From positions 1,116,001 to 1,180,000 of the forward strand of contig NZ_CANOOQ010000001.1 in NCBI RefSeq assembly GCF_947568225.1: a stretch of DNA of 64,000 bases. Reading direction: 5' to 3'. The notes under the pieces were generated by a model. It was not told where the DNA came from. It ran no database searches and worked only from the letters and a program-made list of their open reading frames with translations. The DNA comes from Faecalispora anaeroviscerum (GTDB taxonomy: Bacteria > Bacillota > Clostridia > Oscillospirales > Acutalibacteraceae). The position numbers and the translations under genes are program-made. Shown here in pieces: positions 48,557 to 57,374 of the stretch (position 1 is its first letter; each line of letters begins with the position of its first letter).

Positions 48557-50407
48557 TTATCTTGCAATTCGCTGATTCAGCTGCCCCAGCAGCGCCTTGG
48601 GGTCAAGGCCATGCACCATGCAGGCATCCGCAAGGGACTCCATCTGGGAGGAAGGGCAACCCAGGCAGTGCATACCGCATTCCATCAGGATAGGAGCGGC
48701 GTCCGGATACTGCCGGAGGATTTCGCCGATCAGCATGTCCTCAGTAACAGCGGGCCTCGTCGCCGCACCCTTACCGAAAAACAACTCCAAGTCGTCTTCT
48801 ACGCTGCCGATTCCGGCAATACCGAAGTTTTCAACCAGAACCTTTGCCACATTGGGAGAAAGAAAGGCCGGCAGCGTGGGACCAAGATGAATATTCTTTA
48901 CACCGAGGTGCAGCAGCGCCAGCAGAACGATCACAGCCTTCTGCTCATACCACGCAATGTTATATACGATTGGCAGATCGTTGATGTCGTCCAGACCGAA
49001 CACTTCCTTCAGCTTCAGGGCGATCACGGCCAGCGAATAGGAATCGTTGCACTGTCCGGCGTCCAGGACGCGCGGAATACCGCCGATGTCGCCGAGGCCA
49101 AGCTTATTGTACTTGTATTTTGCGCAGCCTGCAGTCAGAATCACCGTATCCTTTGGCAGTGCTCTGGCAAAATCGGTGTAGTAATTTCTCGACTTCGCGC
49201 GGCCGTCACAGCCGGCCATTACCACAAATTGTTTGATTGCGCCGGATTTGACCGCACCTACCACGGTATCGGCCAGAGCCAGCACCTGATTGTGCGCGAA
49301 GCCCCCGATGATTTCACCGCGCTCAATTTCCGCAGGAGATGCGCAGTGCTTTGCGTGCTCGATGATTTCGGAAAAATCCTTTTCCTCGCCGATCTCACCC
49401 GGAATATGCTTGCAGCCGGGGAAGCCGGCAGCACCTGTGGTGTAAAGACGGTCCTTGTAGCTGTCTTTCGGCGGCACAATGCAGTTGGTGGTCATCAGGA
49501 TCGGGCCGTTGAAGCTCTCAAACTCTTCTTTCTGCTTCCACCACGCGTTGCCGTAGTTGCCGAAAAAGTGGGGATATTTCTTAAACGCCGGGTAATAATG
49601 AGCGGGTAGCATCTCGGAATGGGTGTATACATCCACGCCGGTACCCTCGGTCTGCTTCAGCAGCATTTCCAGGTCGCGCAGATCATGGCCCGAGATCAGG
49701 ATGCCGGGGCGCATACCCACGCCGATATTGACCTTCGTGATCTCCGGATTGCCATAAGCGGAAGTGTTGGCCTCGTCCAGAAGTGCCATGCCGCTGACAC
49801 CGTATTTACCGGTTTCCAGTGTCAATGCCACCAGATCGTTCACCGTCAGGGAATCATCCAGTGTTTTCGTCAAGGCACTCTGCAAGAATGCGTCGACCTC
49901 ACCGTCATCCTTTAGCAGCACGTTCGCGTGCTTGCTGTAAGCGGAAAGCCCCTTCAGGCCATAGGTGATCAGCTCGCGCAGACTGCGGATATCCTCATCC
50001 TTCGTAGACAGCACACCCACTTCGGCTGCTTTTGCCACAAATTCAGAGCGGTTGGCAGAGGTCCATCTTGCGGCTTCCGGCAAAACTTCCGGATGCGCCA
50101 CCTGCCCTAGCAGCTTCTGCTTGCGGAACAGTGTTTCAAAAACGCGGTCAACAATCGCATCCTCATCAAAATTCGCGTTGGTGATCGTGGCAAACAGATT
50201 CAGCGTAATCAGATGGTTGACCTCAGCGGAAACCTCCTTGCCCTCTTCCCGCAGCTGTGTGGTAACGGACGACAACCCCTTTGTCACATATACCAGCAGA
50301 TCCTGCATAGCGGCGACCTCCGGCTTCTTCCCGCAGACACCTACCTGCGTGCAGCCGGTGCAGCCAGCGGTCTCCTGACACTGATAGCAAAACATTTTAT
50401 TATCCAT
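48557..50407 (-). CDS. hcp: Hydroxylamine reductase (hybrid cluster protein) with C-terminal DUF1858 extension
   Basis: 616 residues from ATG 50407 after GAGGGAGGAA. The N terminus is MFCYQCQETAGCTGCTQVGV with the cubane-cluster cysteines (clostridial/anaerobe type). Hybrid-cluster ligands follow: GAAGFPGCKHI (~330), TAGCAKYKYNKLGLGDIGGI and AGQCNDSYS (~430-460), and YEQKAVIVLLALL. After ~545 an extra ~70-residue domain, ILRQYPDAAPILMECGMHC then LGCP, is a DUF1858 module with CxxC pairs usually found as a separate protein. Hcp reduces NO or hydroxylamine in nitrosative stress. The regulator gene lies just upstream. Confidence 0.95.
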   Translation of the reverse strand: MDNKMFCYQCQETAGCTGCTQVGVCGKKPEVAAMQDLLVYVTKGLSSVTTQLREEGKEVSAEVNHLITLNLFATITNANFDEDAIVDRVFETLFRKQKLLGQVAHPEVLPEAARWTSANRSEFVAKAAEVGVLSTKDEDIRSLRELITYGLKGLSAYSKHANVLLKDDGEVDAFLQSALTKTLDDSLTVNDLVALTLETGKYGVSGMALLDEANTSAYGNPEITKVNIGVGMRPGILISGHDLRDLEMLLKQTEGTGVDVYTHSEMLPAHYYPAFKKYPHFFGNYGNAWWKQKEEFESFNGPILMTTNCIVPPKDSYKDRLYTTGAAGFPGCKHIPGEIGEEKDFSEIIEHAKHCASPAEIERGEIIGGFAHNQVLALADTVVGAVKSGAIKQFVVMAGCDGRAKSRNYYTDFARALPKDTVILTAGCAKYKYNKLGLGDIGGIPRVLDAGQCNDSYSLAVIALKLKEVFGLDDINDLPIVYNIAWYEQKAVIVLLALLHLGVKNIHLGPTLPAFLSPNVAKVLVENFGIAGIGSVEDDLELFFGKGAATRPAVTEDMLIGEILRQYPDAAPILMECGMHCLGCPSSQMESLADACMVHGLDPKALLGQLNQRIAR

Positions 50408-50488
50408 AAAAGTTTCCTCCCTCATTTTCGCTTGATGGCCTTACGGCCTTTGTTGTTCTCATCCTATCAGCATAAAGAATAAAAATCT

Positions 50489-50502
50489 GTAACGCCGGTT
50501 AC
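50489..50502. promoter_or_regulatory. Crp/Fnr-type palindrome before hcp
   Basis: GTAACGCCGGTTAC: perfect 5-bp arms GTAAC/GTTAC with a 4-base centre, ~80 bases upstream of the hcp ATG and ~90 downstream of the regulator's stop codon. Likely the binding site of the adjacent HcpR-like protein. Confidence 0.7.
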
Positions 50503-50594
50503 GGATTAAAAAAGATCACAGATTTCTTTCGCAGTGGTTCGCGTAAAAATAGACGGTCTTTTCCCGACTGCGGTAGAAAAAAAACAGGTCTGGC

Positions 50595-51266
50595 TTAACT
50601 GTTTTGCAATACGTCAAAATTAATAATTTTAATTTGGCGTTTTTCTATTTGAATGATTCCATCCTCCTGCATCTTCATCAGCTCTCTGGATAAGGAGGGC
50701 CGCGCGGTATTCATAAAATCTGCTAGCTCCTCGCGGTTCATTGAGAGCGTCACCCGACCGTCGGGCGATGCGTTTTGCATCAGAACCTTTGCAATCTTCT
50801 GGCGGAGGGTGGCACACGATACGATTTGAAGCTTTCGGTTCAGATAATACGCTTTTTGCGCAAGAATGGACATCATATTGGAAATCAGCTTTGTGTGGTA
50901 GCCACAGTTTTCCCCGCAGGTGTGGTACAAAAAATCCTTTGGAATGTGCAGGATCTGGGAGGGCGCGACGGCCTGCGCGTATTGATTGTATTCCTGCTGA
51001 TTTAAAAATAGAAACACCTCTCCAAACAGTTCCCCGGGCTGATTAAGGGTTGCCACAATGCTGCGCTTTCCGGAGCTGGAGTCGTTGCCGATGACGACCG
51101 CCCCCTCCAGAAGCACCAGCAGTTTTTTGGGAACATCGTGCTGGCAAAAAATTAGCTCGTCTTTTTCATAGCTCGCGATTTCCGACCGGCTGCATTTCAA
51201 ACAGTTCTCGATATCGCTGTCTGCCATTTCAAAAAACAATGGGCTTTTTTTCAATGTAGAAATCAT
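50595..51266 (-). CDS. Crp/Fnr-family regulator, HcpR-like
   Basis: 223 residues. A cyclic-nucleotide-like sensor domain (~15-125; LVLLEGAVVIGNDSSSGKRS, LFGEVFLFL) has Cys at ~22, 25, 45 and a CGENC pair near 117, which could sense redox or heme ligands. The C-terminal HTH (~165-215) reads LSMNREELADFMNTARPSLS then RELMKMQEDGII. Position directly upstream of hcp and the GTAAC-n4-GTTAC site make it the probable NO/nitrosative-stress activator of hcp. Confidence 0.88.
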   Translation of the reverse strand: MISTLKKSPLFFEMADSDIENCLKCSRSEIASYEKDELIFCQHDVPKKLLVLLEGAVVIGNDSSSGKRSIVATLNQPGELFGEVFLFLNQQEYNQYAQAVAPSQILHIPKDFLYHTCGENCGYHTKLISNMMSILAQKAYYLNRKLQIVSCATLRQKIAKVLMQNASPDGRVTLSMNREELADFMNTARPSLSRELMKMQEDGIIQIEKRQIKIINFDVLQNS

Positions 51267-51316
51267 CCTTCCCGCCTCCTTATCTTCATTTTAGCAGAAA
51301 AGCTTTCTCCTATCCG

Positions 51317-51339
51317 TTGCATTTACAACTGCAATGCAA
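51317..51339. promoter_or_regulatory. Inverted repeat between the regulator and the cupin gene
   Basis: TTGCATT (51317-51323) and AATGCAA (51333-51339) flank 9 bases in the divergent region. Possible operator; the protein is unknown. Confidence 0.4.
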
Positions 51340-51463
51340 TTCATTTTTTGATATGCTAATTTCAGTCCAACCGTTGCTCCCTGTATGTCCAAAAAACGTC
51401 GGCAACTTTTTTATTAAGTAAAATTTTTCAGCTACGCAATCAAGCCAGAAAGGGTGAATTGAT

Positions 51464-51814
51464 ATGAATAAACCATATTTAAAAAACATCGATTATGAAA
51501 AGGCACTGGAGCTTTCCTCTTTGGTGCAATATCAGCAGGGGCAGGTGGTAAGCCGCACCCTGGTTCAAAATCCAGCGGTCAGCATTACTCTTTTTTCCTT
51601 CGACAAAGGGGAAGAAATCAGCTCACACTCTTCCGACGGCGACGCCATACTAACCGTTCTGGAGGGCGACGCGCAGATCACAGTCGGCGGGCAGGTGAAT
51701 ACTCTGACGCAGGGACAGACCATCGTGATGCCATCAGGCATTCCGCACGCGGTAGCCGCTGCAAATCCGTTTAAAATGCTACTAACAGTAGTATTCCCAT
51801 ATCCAAGAAGCTAA
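51464..51814 (+). CDS. Single-domain cupin protein
   Basis: 116 residues, one cupin barrel: FDKGEEISSHSSDGDAILTV (~50-69; His-containing first motif), GDAQITVGGQVNTLTQGQTI and PSGIPHAVAAANPFKMLLTV (~95-115). Clostridial relatives often sit beside Crp/Fnr-hcp genes. It is divergent from the HcpR-like gene with an inverted repeat between them, so it may belong to the same response. Its substrate is unknown. Confidence 0.85.
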   Translation: MNKPYLKNIDYEKALELSSLVQYQQGQVVSRTLVQNPAVSITLFSFDKGEEISSHSSDGDAILTVLEGDAQITVGGQVNTLTQGQTIVMPSGIPHAVAAANPFKMLLTVVFPYPRS

Positions 51815-51940
51815 CCAGTTTTCGGCAGGCGTCTTTTTCAAGATTACCAACCATGTTATTCTTTCATGGTTGGTAATCACAGCTTGCTTCGAGGCCAAGA
51901 AGCTGTTTGTAACCTGCCTGATCCACCGAATCAAAGTCAA

Positions 51941-51984
51941 AAAAACTCGTCCCTTTTCAGAAACGAGTTGTATGTGCTTCTTCT
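51941..51984. repeat. Degenerate copy of the tRNA-Ala terminator
   Basis: Matches 52889-52932 at 40 of 44 bases in the same orientation (AAAAACTCGT... ...CTTCTTCT). The hairpin is slightly damaged. The pair flanks the DUF421 gene as a direct repeat. Confidence 0.7.
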
Positions 51985-51998
51985 TCACAGATAGTTTA

Positions 51999-52703
51999 TC
52001 ACGCCTTGCCGTGTCCTTTCCGTTCGCCGTTGTTATTCTCATAAAGAACAAGTTTCAAGTTCCGGTCACAGACAGCCAGAAAAATATCCTGCGCGGAATG
52101 AATATTGCGTTGTTTTAACTGCTTGTTCAACCAAGTCAAATCCAGCCCCATACGGCTCAAATTGTTCTCCAGAATACGACCATCCATAATCAGCTCGGTA
52201 AACAACAGCTCCTGTTCCGGAGACAGATTCATATCGTTGGGTGTGGCGGGGCGCTGGCTGCTCACCGGAAGGATCGTAAGTTTTCCGTTGTACTCAAAAA
52301 CAGCAGTCTGAATGCTTGTCAAATCAAAGTACCCCTGCTGTCTGCACATAACCATGAATTCGCTCAGGTCCAGCTTGGCCTTTTTTAGATTTTCACGGTA
52401 CAACTTCCCATGGTCCATGAGGATGGTAGGCGTACCATTGAGGTACTTGCGCATTCGAGGGAACTTGTTGGAAATAATGCTCAGCAATAGAGTAACACCT
52501 CCGTAAATCACCATTGCGGTAAGAGGTTTCCAGGGTTGCTCTAACTCTGTGGCCATTTCAGCGGCAATGGAACCGATGGTTATTCCCGTGATATAGTCGA
52601 AAAAATCCAACTGAGCAATCTGTTTATGCCCAATGAATTTAGCCACCAAAAACAGTACGCCGAAGGAGCATAGCGTGGTGAAGCAAAGAACTAGAAAATC
52701 GAT
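51999..52703 (-). CDS. DUF421 (YetF-type) membrane protein with a non-canonical start
   Basis: The family begins with three N-terminal helices, here DFLVLCFTTLCSFGVLFLVA, then GHKQIAQLDFFDYITGITIG (hallmark of DUF421) and a soluble C-terminal domain with ILMDHGKLYRENLKKAKLDL and FMVMCRQQGYFDLTSIQTAV. GGGGGA (52716-52711) stands 7 bases before ATC 52703, and no ATG/GTG/TTG lies at that spacing. In-frame ATG 52760 has no ribosome site and adds an unrelated polar stretch. So ATC start, 234 residues, is preferred. Bacillus YetF-type proteins are spore- or stress-linked membrane proteins of uncertain role. Confidence 0.8.
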   Translation of the reverse strand: MDFLVLCFTTLCSFGVLFLVAKFIGHKQIAQLDFFDYITGITIGSIAAEMATELEQPWKPLTAMVIYGGVTLLLSIISNKFPRMRKYLNGTPTILMDHGKLYRENLKKAKLDLSEFMVMCRQQGYFDLTSIQTAVFEYNGKLTILPVSSQRPATPNDMNLSPEQELLFTELIMDGRILENNLSRMGLDLTWLNKQLKQRNIHSAQDIFLAVCDRNLKLVLYENNNGERKGHGKA

Positions 52704-52888
52704 TGATATCTCCCCCTTTTTTTCTTTACTATTCTGACCTGAATTGCAACAAACATGCATGACAGTAACAGGATGGCGCTGAACGTCATTATTTTCGTCA
52801 TGGTCTACGGGAGAATTTGAACACATTATCATTGATTTGGAGTACTTCAACGTGGACATAGTTATTTGCGCAATCGCCGAATAAAGCA

Positions 52889-52932
52889 AAAAACTCGTCT
52901 CTTTTCAGAGACGAGTTTTTTGTGCTTCTTCT
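52889..52932. terminator. Terminator of tRNA-Ala
   Basis: ACTCGTCTCT pairs with AGAGACGAGT around TTTC; T-runs on both strands. Directly downstream of the tRNA on the minus strand. Confidence 0.8.
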
Positions 52933-52940
52933 AGAAAGTT

Positions 52941-53016
52941 TGGTGGAGAATAGCGGGATCGAACCGCTGACCTCCTGCATGCCATGCAGGCGCTCTCCCA
53001 GCTGAGCTAATCCCCC
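52941..53016 (-). tRNA. trnA: tRNA-Ala, anticodon GGC
   Basis: 76 nt with encoded CCA (52943-52941). Read on the minus strand: GGGGGAT acceptor, TTAGCTCAGCTGGGAGAGC D-arm, CCTGC-ATGGCAT-GCAGG anticodon arm (anticodon GGC), GGTTCGATCC T-arm. All arms pair. Confidence 0.97.
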
Positions 53017-53162
53017 ATAGGCCAATTCCGCAAAAAATTTGTCGTTTTTCGCTGAACTGCCTGACTATAATATCATGATATATTTAAAAAAGCAATACCT
53101 TTTTTGAAAAAAACATTTTTTCAGGGATTTGTCCAACATTCCTGTGAAATATTATGAATCAA

Positions 53163-53984
53163 TTATAAAAATAACTCAGGCTCCGCGCGGCGGGTCAGGC
53201 CCTCCTCCAGCTCATGCTGATGATACAGGTAGCCCTCATCGGTATAATACTTGGCACCCTGCGGGCATTTCTTAATACATGCTCCGCACTTAATGCAGAT
53301 CCCGATATATTCATGCACATTCTCCTGTGAAATAGAGCCCATGGGACAGATTTCAGCGCACAGCTTGCAATCGTTGCACGACGGTCCTGTCTGTGGCTTC
53401 ACCTTTCGGATATCTACCGGGGTTCCCTTTCTGTCGCGGGGCTGATAATACCCCCGATACGGATGCGCAACGCCCTTAACCTCAATCAGCGAAGAGTCTT
53501 CTCCCGAGAGAAGCTTTTCCGCAACCCGCTCCCCAAAGTGTGCGGCCTTGGATAGATCCTCCGCATCCGGCCTTCCCGCGGCCAAAATCCGCGAAAACGA
53601 ATGCTCCCCGACAAAAGCCGCCGCGGCCATCGGTTGAAAACCCGCCTTATGTAATAGATCCCGAAGCTCAATTAGCGCATCGTCGTAATTACGGTTGCCA
53701 AAGAGCACCACCGGCACGGCCAGCGCACGATTTCCCTGTAAGGTATCCAAAAATTTCAGCAGCACATTCGGCACCCGGCCCGCATATACCGGAGTTCCAA
53801 AAACCACCAGATCATCTTCTTGGAACACCAGCGGACACTCCCGGCCACTGGGCAGGGTAAAATCCACTGTACTGACGGGCAGCCCCAGCTTCCCGGCCGC
53901 AGCCACAGCAATTTGCATTACTGTTTTTTCGGTTGTTCCTGTGGCGCTAAAAAAAACAGCCTTCACATGATTGATCTTAGACAT
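53163..53984 (-). CDS. EFR1-family flavodoxin-ferredoxin fusion
   Basis: 273 residues. An N-terminal flavodoxin-like domain has VKAVFFSATGTTEKTVMQIA (FMN phosphate loop), VVFGTPVYAGRVPNVLLKFL and VVLFGNRNYDDALIEL. The C-terminal third has two [4Fe-4S] sites: CNDCKLCAEICPMGSISQEN (~205) and CIKCGACIKKCPQGAKYYTD (~233). The EFR1 family is an electron carrier of anaerobes with unknown partners. It is a single gene between the tRNA and a long intergenic region. Confidence 0.92.
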   Translation of the reverse strand: MSKINHVKAVFFSATGTTEKTVMQIAVAAAGKLGLPVSTVDFTLPSGRECPLVFQEDDLVVFGTPVYAGRVPNVLLKFLDTLQGNRALAVPVVLFGNRNYDDALIELRDLLHKAGFQPMAAAAFVGEHSFSRILAAGRPDAEDLSKAAHFGERVAEKLLSGEDSSLIEVKGVAHPYRGYYQPRDRKGTPVDIRKVKPQTGPSCNDCKLCAEICPMGSISQENVHEYIGICIKCGACIKKCPQGAKYYTDEGYLYHQHELEEGLTRRAEPELFL

Positions 53985-54415
53985 TTCACCGCTCCTTATT
54001 ATAGAATTCTAATTAAAATCATATAATCCAAACACAATGCGTATCCAATGCTCACTAAGACGCTCAAGCTTTGTTGTAGCTTCCGCCTATTATATCATAA
54101 ACCATCAAACAGGCTTATGGGCATTCCTCTCACAGTTCCGGAATCATAAATTCTCAAAAAAGCTTATGATCTTTGTATTTATATTCCCGGAACTGTAAAG
54201 TAGACGATTCCATACTCTCTCAGGCATCGAAAGTTCTATTTTTGCTTACGCCGTGAAATTATTATATCATAGCATCGAGAAGTCAACAAGGCCAGAAATG
54301 ACCTCTCTGAAGCTACGGTAGGAGAAGCAATTTCTTTCGGTATAATAAATGAATAAACAATTTATTATTTGGGCAGAATTTTGTATACTAACTGGAAAGA
54401 GAAGGAGGTTTACCT
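53985..54415. other. 431-base intergenic region with hairpin and short repeats
   Basis: No ORF. ACAGTTCCGG (54132-54141) and CCGGAACTGT (54187-54196) are perfect inverse copies around a 45-base AT-rich loop. ATTATATCATA occurs twice in direct orientation (54089-54099 and 54261-54271), bracketing that hairpin like the ends of a very small element. This could also be chance in AT-rich DNA. Confidence 0.35.
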
Positions 54416-54667
54416 ATGGGAATACTCGCTTGGGTCGTTATCGGCGCACTGGCTGGATGGATTGCCAGTAAATTTATGAATACCGACGCTTCTATGGGGG
54501 CTTTTGCAAACATCGTTGTCGGTATTGTCGGCGCATTAATCGGCGGTTTTTTAATGAACCTGCTCGGCGGTGTAGGAATCACCGGATTCAACCTGTGGAG
54601 TTTGCTGGTTGCCGTAATCGGCTCTGTTATTCTGCTGTGGATCATGAGACTGTTCAAAAATCATTAA
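54416..54667 (+). CDS. GlsB/YeaQ/YmgE family stress membrane protein
   Basis: 83 residues after AAGGAGG. Three hydrophobic helices with the family pattern: WVVIGALAGWIASKFM, ANIVVGIVGALIGGFLMNLL and WSLLVAVIGSVILLWIMRLF. Members (transglycosylase-associated proteins) are small stress-induced membrane proteins of unknown function, often partnered with Asp23. One-gene unit. Confidence 0.92.
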   Translation: MGILAWVVIGALAGWIASKFMNTDASMGAFANIVVGIVGALIGGFLMNLLGGVGITGFNLWSLLVAVIGSVILLWIMRLFKNH

Positions 54668-54706
54668 ATTATTGCGGAGATTTCCCCGCTTTTCCGTAAC
54701 CAAACA

Positions 54707-54743
54707 GGAGCGTCGGGTCTATTGGCCCGACGCTCCCTCTTTC
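54707..54743 (+). terminator. Terminator after the GlsB-like gene
   Basis: GGAGCGTCGGG (54707-54717) pairs with CCCGACGCTCC (54726-54736), then CTCTTT. Confidence 0.8.
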
Positions 54744-54930
54744 AATCAGCAATCCTAGCATTCTGAAAATAGAGAAAAAACGGCAAAGAAGATTGCTTTT
54801 TTAATCGATATAATGCTAAAATCAAATAATAAATTGACAAGATTCTGAGAATCGTCATTTTGATTCTGGAACATCTCTGCCATAATATGTATTGTTTAAA
54901 AATTTTTAATGTGATTTGGGAGGCTGAAAA

Positions 54931-55593
54931 ATGTTCACTGATCTGGTACGGAAAAATCCGACTCTTCCCCTGTACCCCGTGACCGATAAATCCTTTCTGC
55001 AGTACGGTCGGGTGGTAGAGGAATACGATTTTACCCCATGGCTTGAAACGATGAAGCAAATTGGGGTTCCCGAGCAAGGAAATGTTTACATAGCTGACGA
55101 CCCTCGGCTTTCCTCCACGGAGCTTGCCGCTGCCGTAAAGGAACGGCTGAACGGCTCAATGCCGATTGAGGTGGGCTACTGCAACGGCAACGGCAGCCAG
55201 CTGAATGCTTTGGAATACCACAAAATGCCGGAACTGGATCTGGCCGTGACCGACCTGGTTCTGTTGCTGGCCGACGCCCGCGATATTCGCGATAAAAAAC
55301 TGGACACAGCTTTGGTTCAGGGCTATTACGTTCCCGCCGGAACCGCGTGTGAGCTTTATGGAACCACGCTGCACTTTGCTCCCTGCAAGGTGAGCGACGA
55401 AGGCTTTCAATGTGTTGTCGTTCTGCCGCAGGGTGTCAACCTTCCTTTGGAGAACCTGCCTAAAGATGCCGCCGGGGAAGAACGCCTGCTCTGGATGCAG
55501 GGAAAATGGCTGATCGCCCACCCGGAAAGCGCCCTTGCGAAAAGCGGCGCTTATGCCGGGCTCGTGGGTGAAAACATTCAGGTGATTTATTAA
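54931..55593 (+). CDS. DUF4867 family protein (cupin-like), unknown
   Basis: 220 residues. Opening DLVRKNPTLPLYPVTDKSFL and GRVVEEYDF, then IEVGYCNGNGSQLNALEYHK (~76-95), LDLAVTDLVLLLADARDI and YYVPAGTACELYGTTLHFAP (~128-147) match DUF4867 proteins, a cupin-like group often linked to sugar metabolism in clostridia. No signal peptide. Here it stands alone, opposite to fhs, so context gives no role. Confidence 0.8.
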   Translation: MFTDLVRKNPTLPLYPVTDKSFLQYGRVVEEYDFTPWLETMKQIGVPEQGNVYIADDPRLSSTELAAAVKERLNGSMPIEVGYCNGNGSQLNALEYHKMPELDLAVTDLVLLLADARDIRDKKLDTALVQGYYVPAGTACELYGTTLHFAPCKVSDEGFQCVVVLPQGVNLPLENLPKDAAGEERLLWMQGKWLIAHPESALAKSGAYAGLVGENIQVIY

Positions 55594-55629
55594 TTGTGTG
55601 AAACCCGGAAAAGAGGACAGAATTCACCC

Positions 55630-55676
55630 CAATCAAAAACAAAGCGCCGCCCCGGCGCAAATTGTGCCGGGGCGGC
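55630..55676 (-). terminator. Terminator after fhs
   Basis: Minus strand: GCCGCCCCGGC (55676-55666) pairs with GCCGGGGCGGC (55656-55646), then TTTGTTTTTG. Confidence 0.85.
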
Positions 55677-55697
55677 GGAATAGGTGAAAAATCCAGA

Positions 55698-57374
55698 TTA
55701 GAACAAACCGGAAATGCGGCCGTTTTCATCCACGTCGATATTCTCGGACGAGGGCTTCTTCGGCAGGCCGGGCATAGTCATCACATCGCCGGTCAGAGCA
55801 ACGATGAATCCGGCGCCGGCAGATACCTTCAGGTTTCTGACCGTGACCTCGAAGCCTTCTGGAGCACCCAGAGCCTTCGCGTCATCCGTAAAGCTGTACT
55901 GGGTTTTGGCCATGCAGATCGGCAGATTACCAAAGCCAAGCTGTTCGAGCTGCTCCGCCTGCTTGACCGCGGGGCCGGTCAGCACGGCACGGCTGCCGTG
56001 ATACACTCTCTGCACGATCGCGTTGAGCTTCTCTTTGATGGGCAGCTCGGCGTCATACACATAGCTAAAGTTGTTCGGGGTTTCGCACAGACGAACGACT
56101 TCCTCTGCCAGCTCCACAGCGCCAGCGCCGCCCTTAGCCCAAACCTCGCTGAGAGCAACCTCAACGCCCAATTCTTTGCACTTCGAACGGATCAGGTTCA
56201 ACTCCGCCTCGGAATCGGTGGGGAAACGGTTGATGGCAACCACGCAGGGCAAGCCAAATACCTTTGTGACATTCTCTACATGACGAAGCAGGTTAGGCAT
56301 GCCGCGCTCCAGTGCTTCGAGGTTCTCGTTGTTCAGGTCGGGCTTTGCAACGCCACCGTGATGCTTGAGCGCACGGGCTGTTGCTACGATGACAACTGCG
56401 CTAGGAGCGATGCCCGCCATGCGGCATTTGATATCGAGGAATTTCTCCGCTCCCAGATCGGCGCCGAAGCCTGCCTCTGTAACCGTATAATCGCTCAGCT
56501 TGAGTGCCATGCGGGTCGCCATCAGGGAGTTGCAGCCGTGGGCGATATTCGCGAACGGGCCGCCATGGATAAATGCGGGAGTTCCTTCCAGCGTCTGTAC
56601 CAGGTTCGGCTTGATCGCATCTTTGAGCAGAGCGCACATAGCACCCTGAGCTTTGAGCTGACCAGCGGTAACGGGTTCGTTATCGTAAGTATAGCCGATA
56701 ATCATTTTGCTCAGACGCTCTTTCATATCGCTGATGGAAGAGGAGAGGCACAGAACCGCCATAATTTCAGAAGCAACAGTGATATCGTAGCTGTCTTCAC
56801 GGGTAACGCCGTTAGTGCGCGGGCCAAGGCCGTCTACAATGCTGCGCAGCTGGCGGTCATTCATATCGACAACGCGCTTCCATGTGATGCGCTTGGGATC
56901 GATACGCAGCTCGTTGCCCTGATAAATGTGGTTATCCAGCAGAGCGGCCAGCAGGTTGTTCGCCGCACCGATTGCATGAAAATCGCCGGTAAAGTGCAGG
57001 TTGATGTCCTCCATCGGAACGACCTGAGCGTATCCGCCGCCGGCCGCGCCGCCCTTTACGCCGAATACCGGGCCCAAGGAAGGCTCGCGCAGAGCAACGA
57101 TTGCCTTTTTGCCAATATGGCGCAGGCCATCGGTGAGGCCAACGCTTGTGGTGGTTTTTCCCTCACCCGCGGGGGTCGGGTTGATTGCTGTTACCAGAAT
57201 CAGCTTGCCGTTCGGCTTCTCTGCCAGATCGTTCAAAAGCTTATAGTCTACCTTTGCTTTGTTGCGCCCGTACATCTCTAAGTATTTTTCATCGACCCCT
57301 GCGGTCTTTGCAATTTCACGAATGTCTTTTGCTTCGTACTGTTGTGCAATTTCAATATCAGATAAAAATCCCAT
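55698..57374 (-). CDS. fhs: Formate-tetrahydrofolate ligase
   Basis: 558 residues from ATG 57374 after AGGAGG; the frame is open further upstream without a site. TPAGEGKTTTSVGLTDGL (~70) is the ATP P-loop, with FGVKGGAAGGGYAQVVPMED, NLHFTGDFHAI and MVATRALKHHGG-type blocks (here IVATARALKHHGG). The enzyme interconverts formate plus THF and formyl-THF with ATP. Near the histidine genes it could run in reverse to harvest ATP from formyl-THF, and it also supplies one-carbon units. Confidence 0.97.
   Translation of the reverse strand: MGFLSDIEIAQQYEAKDIREIAKTAGVDEKYLEMYGRNKAKVDYKLLNDLAEKPNGKLILVTAINPTPAGEGKTTTSVGLTDGLRHIGKKAIVALREPSLGPVFGVKGGAAGGGYAQVVPMEDINLHFTGDFHAIGAANNLLAALLDNHIYQGNELRIDPKRITWKRVVDMNDRQLRSIVDGLGPRTNGVTREDSYDITVASEIMAVLCLSSSISDMKERLSKMIIGYTYDNEPVTAGQLKAQGAMCALLKDAIKPNLVQTLEGTPAFIHGGPFANIAHGCNSLMATRMALKLSDYTVTEAGFGADLGAEKFLDIKCRMAGIAPSAVVIVATARALKHHGGVAKPDLNNENLEALERGMPNLLRHVENVTKVFGLPCVVAINRFPTDSEAELNLIRSKCKELGVEVALSEVWAKGGAGAVELAEEVVRLCETPNNFSYVYDAELPIKEKLNAIVQRVYHGSRAVLTGPAVKQAEQLEQLGFGNLPICMAKTQYSFTDDAKALGAPEGFEVTVRNLKVSAGAGFIVALTGDVMTMPGLPKKPSSENIDVDENGRISGLF

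Noticed and set aside
55662..57281. 539-codon open frame on the plus strand
   Set aside because: It is antisense to fhs, whose motifs are complete; codon pattern and lack of a ribosome site mark it as a shadow.
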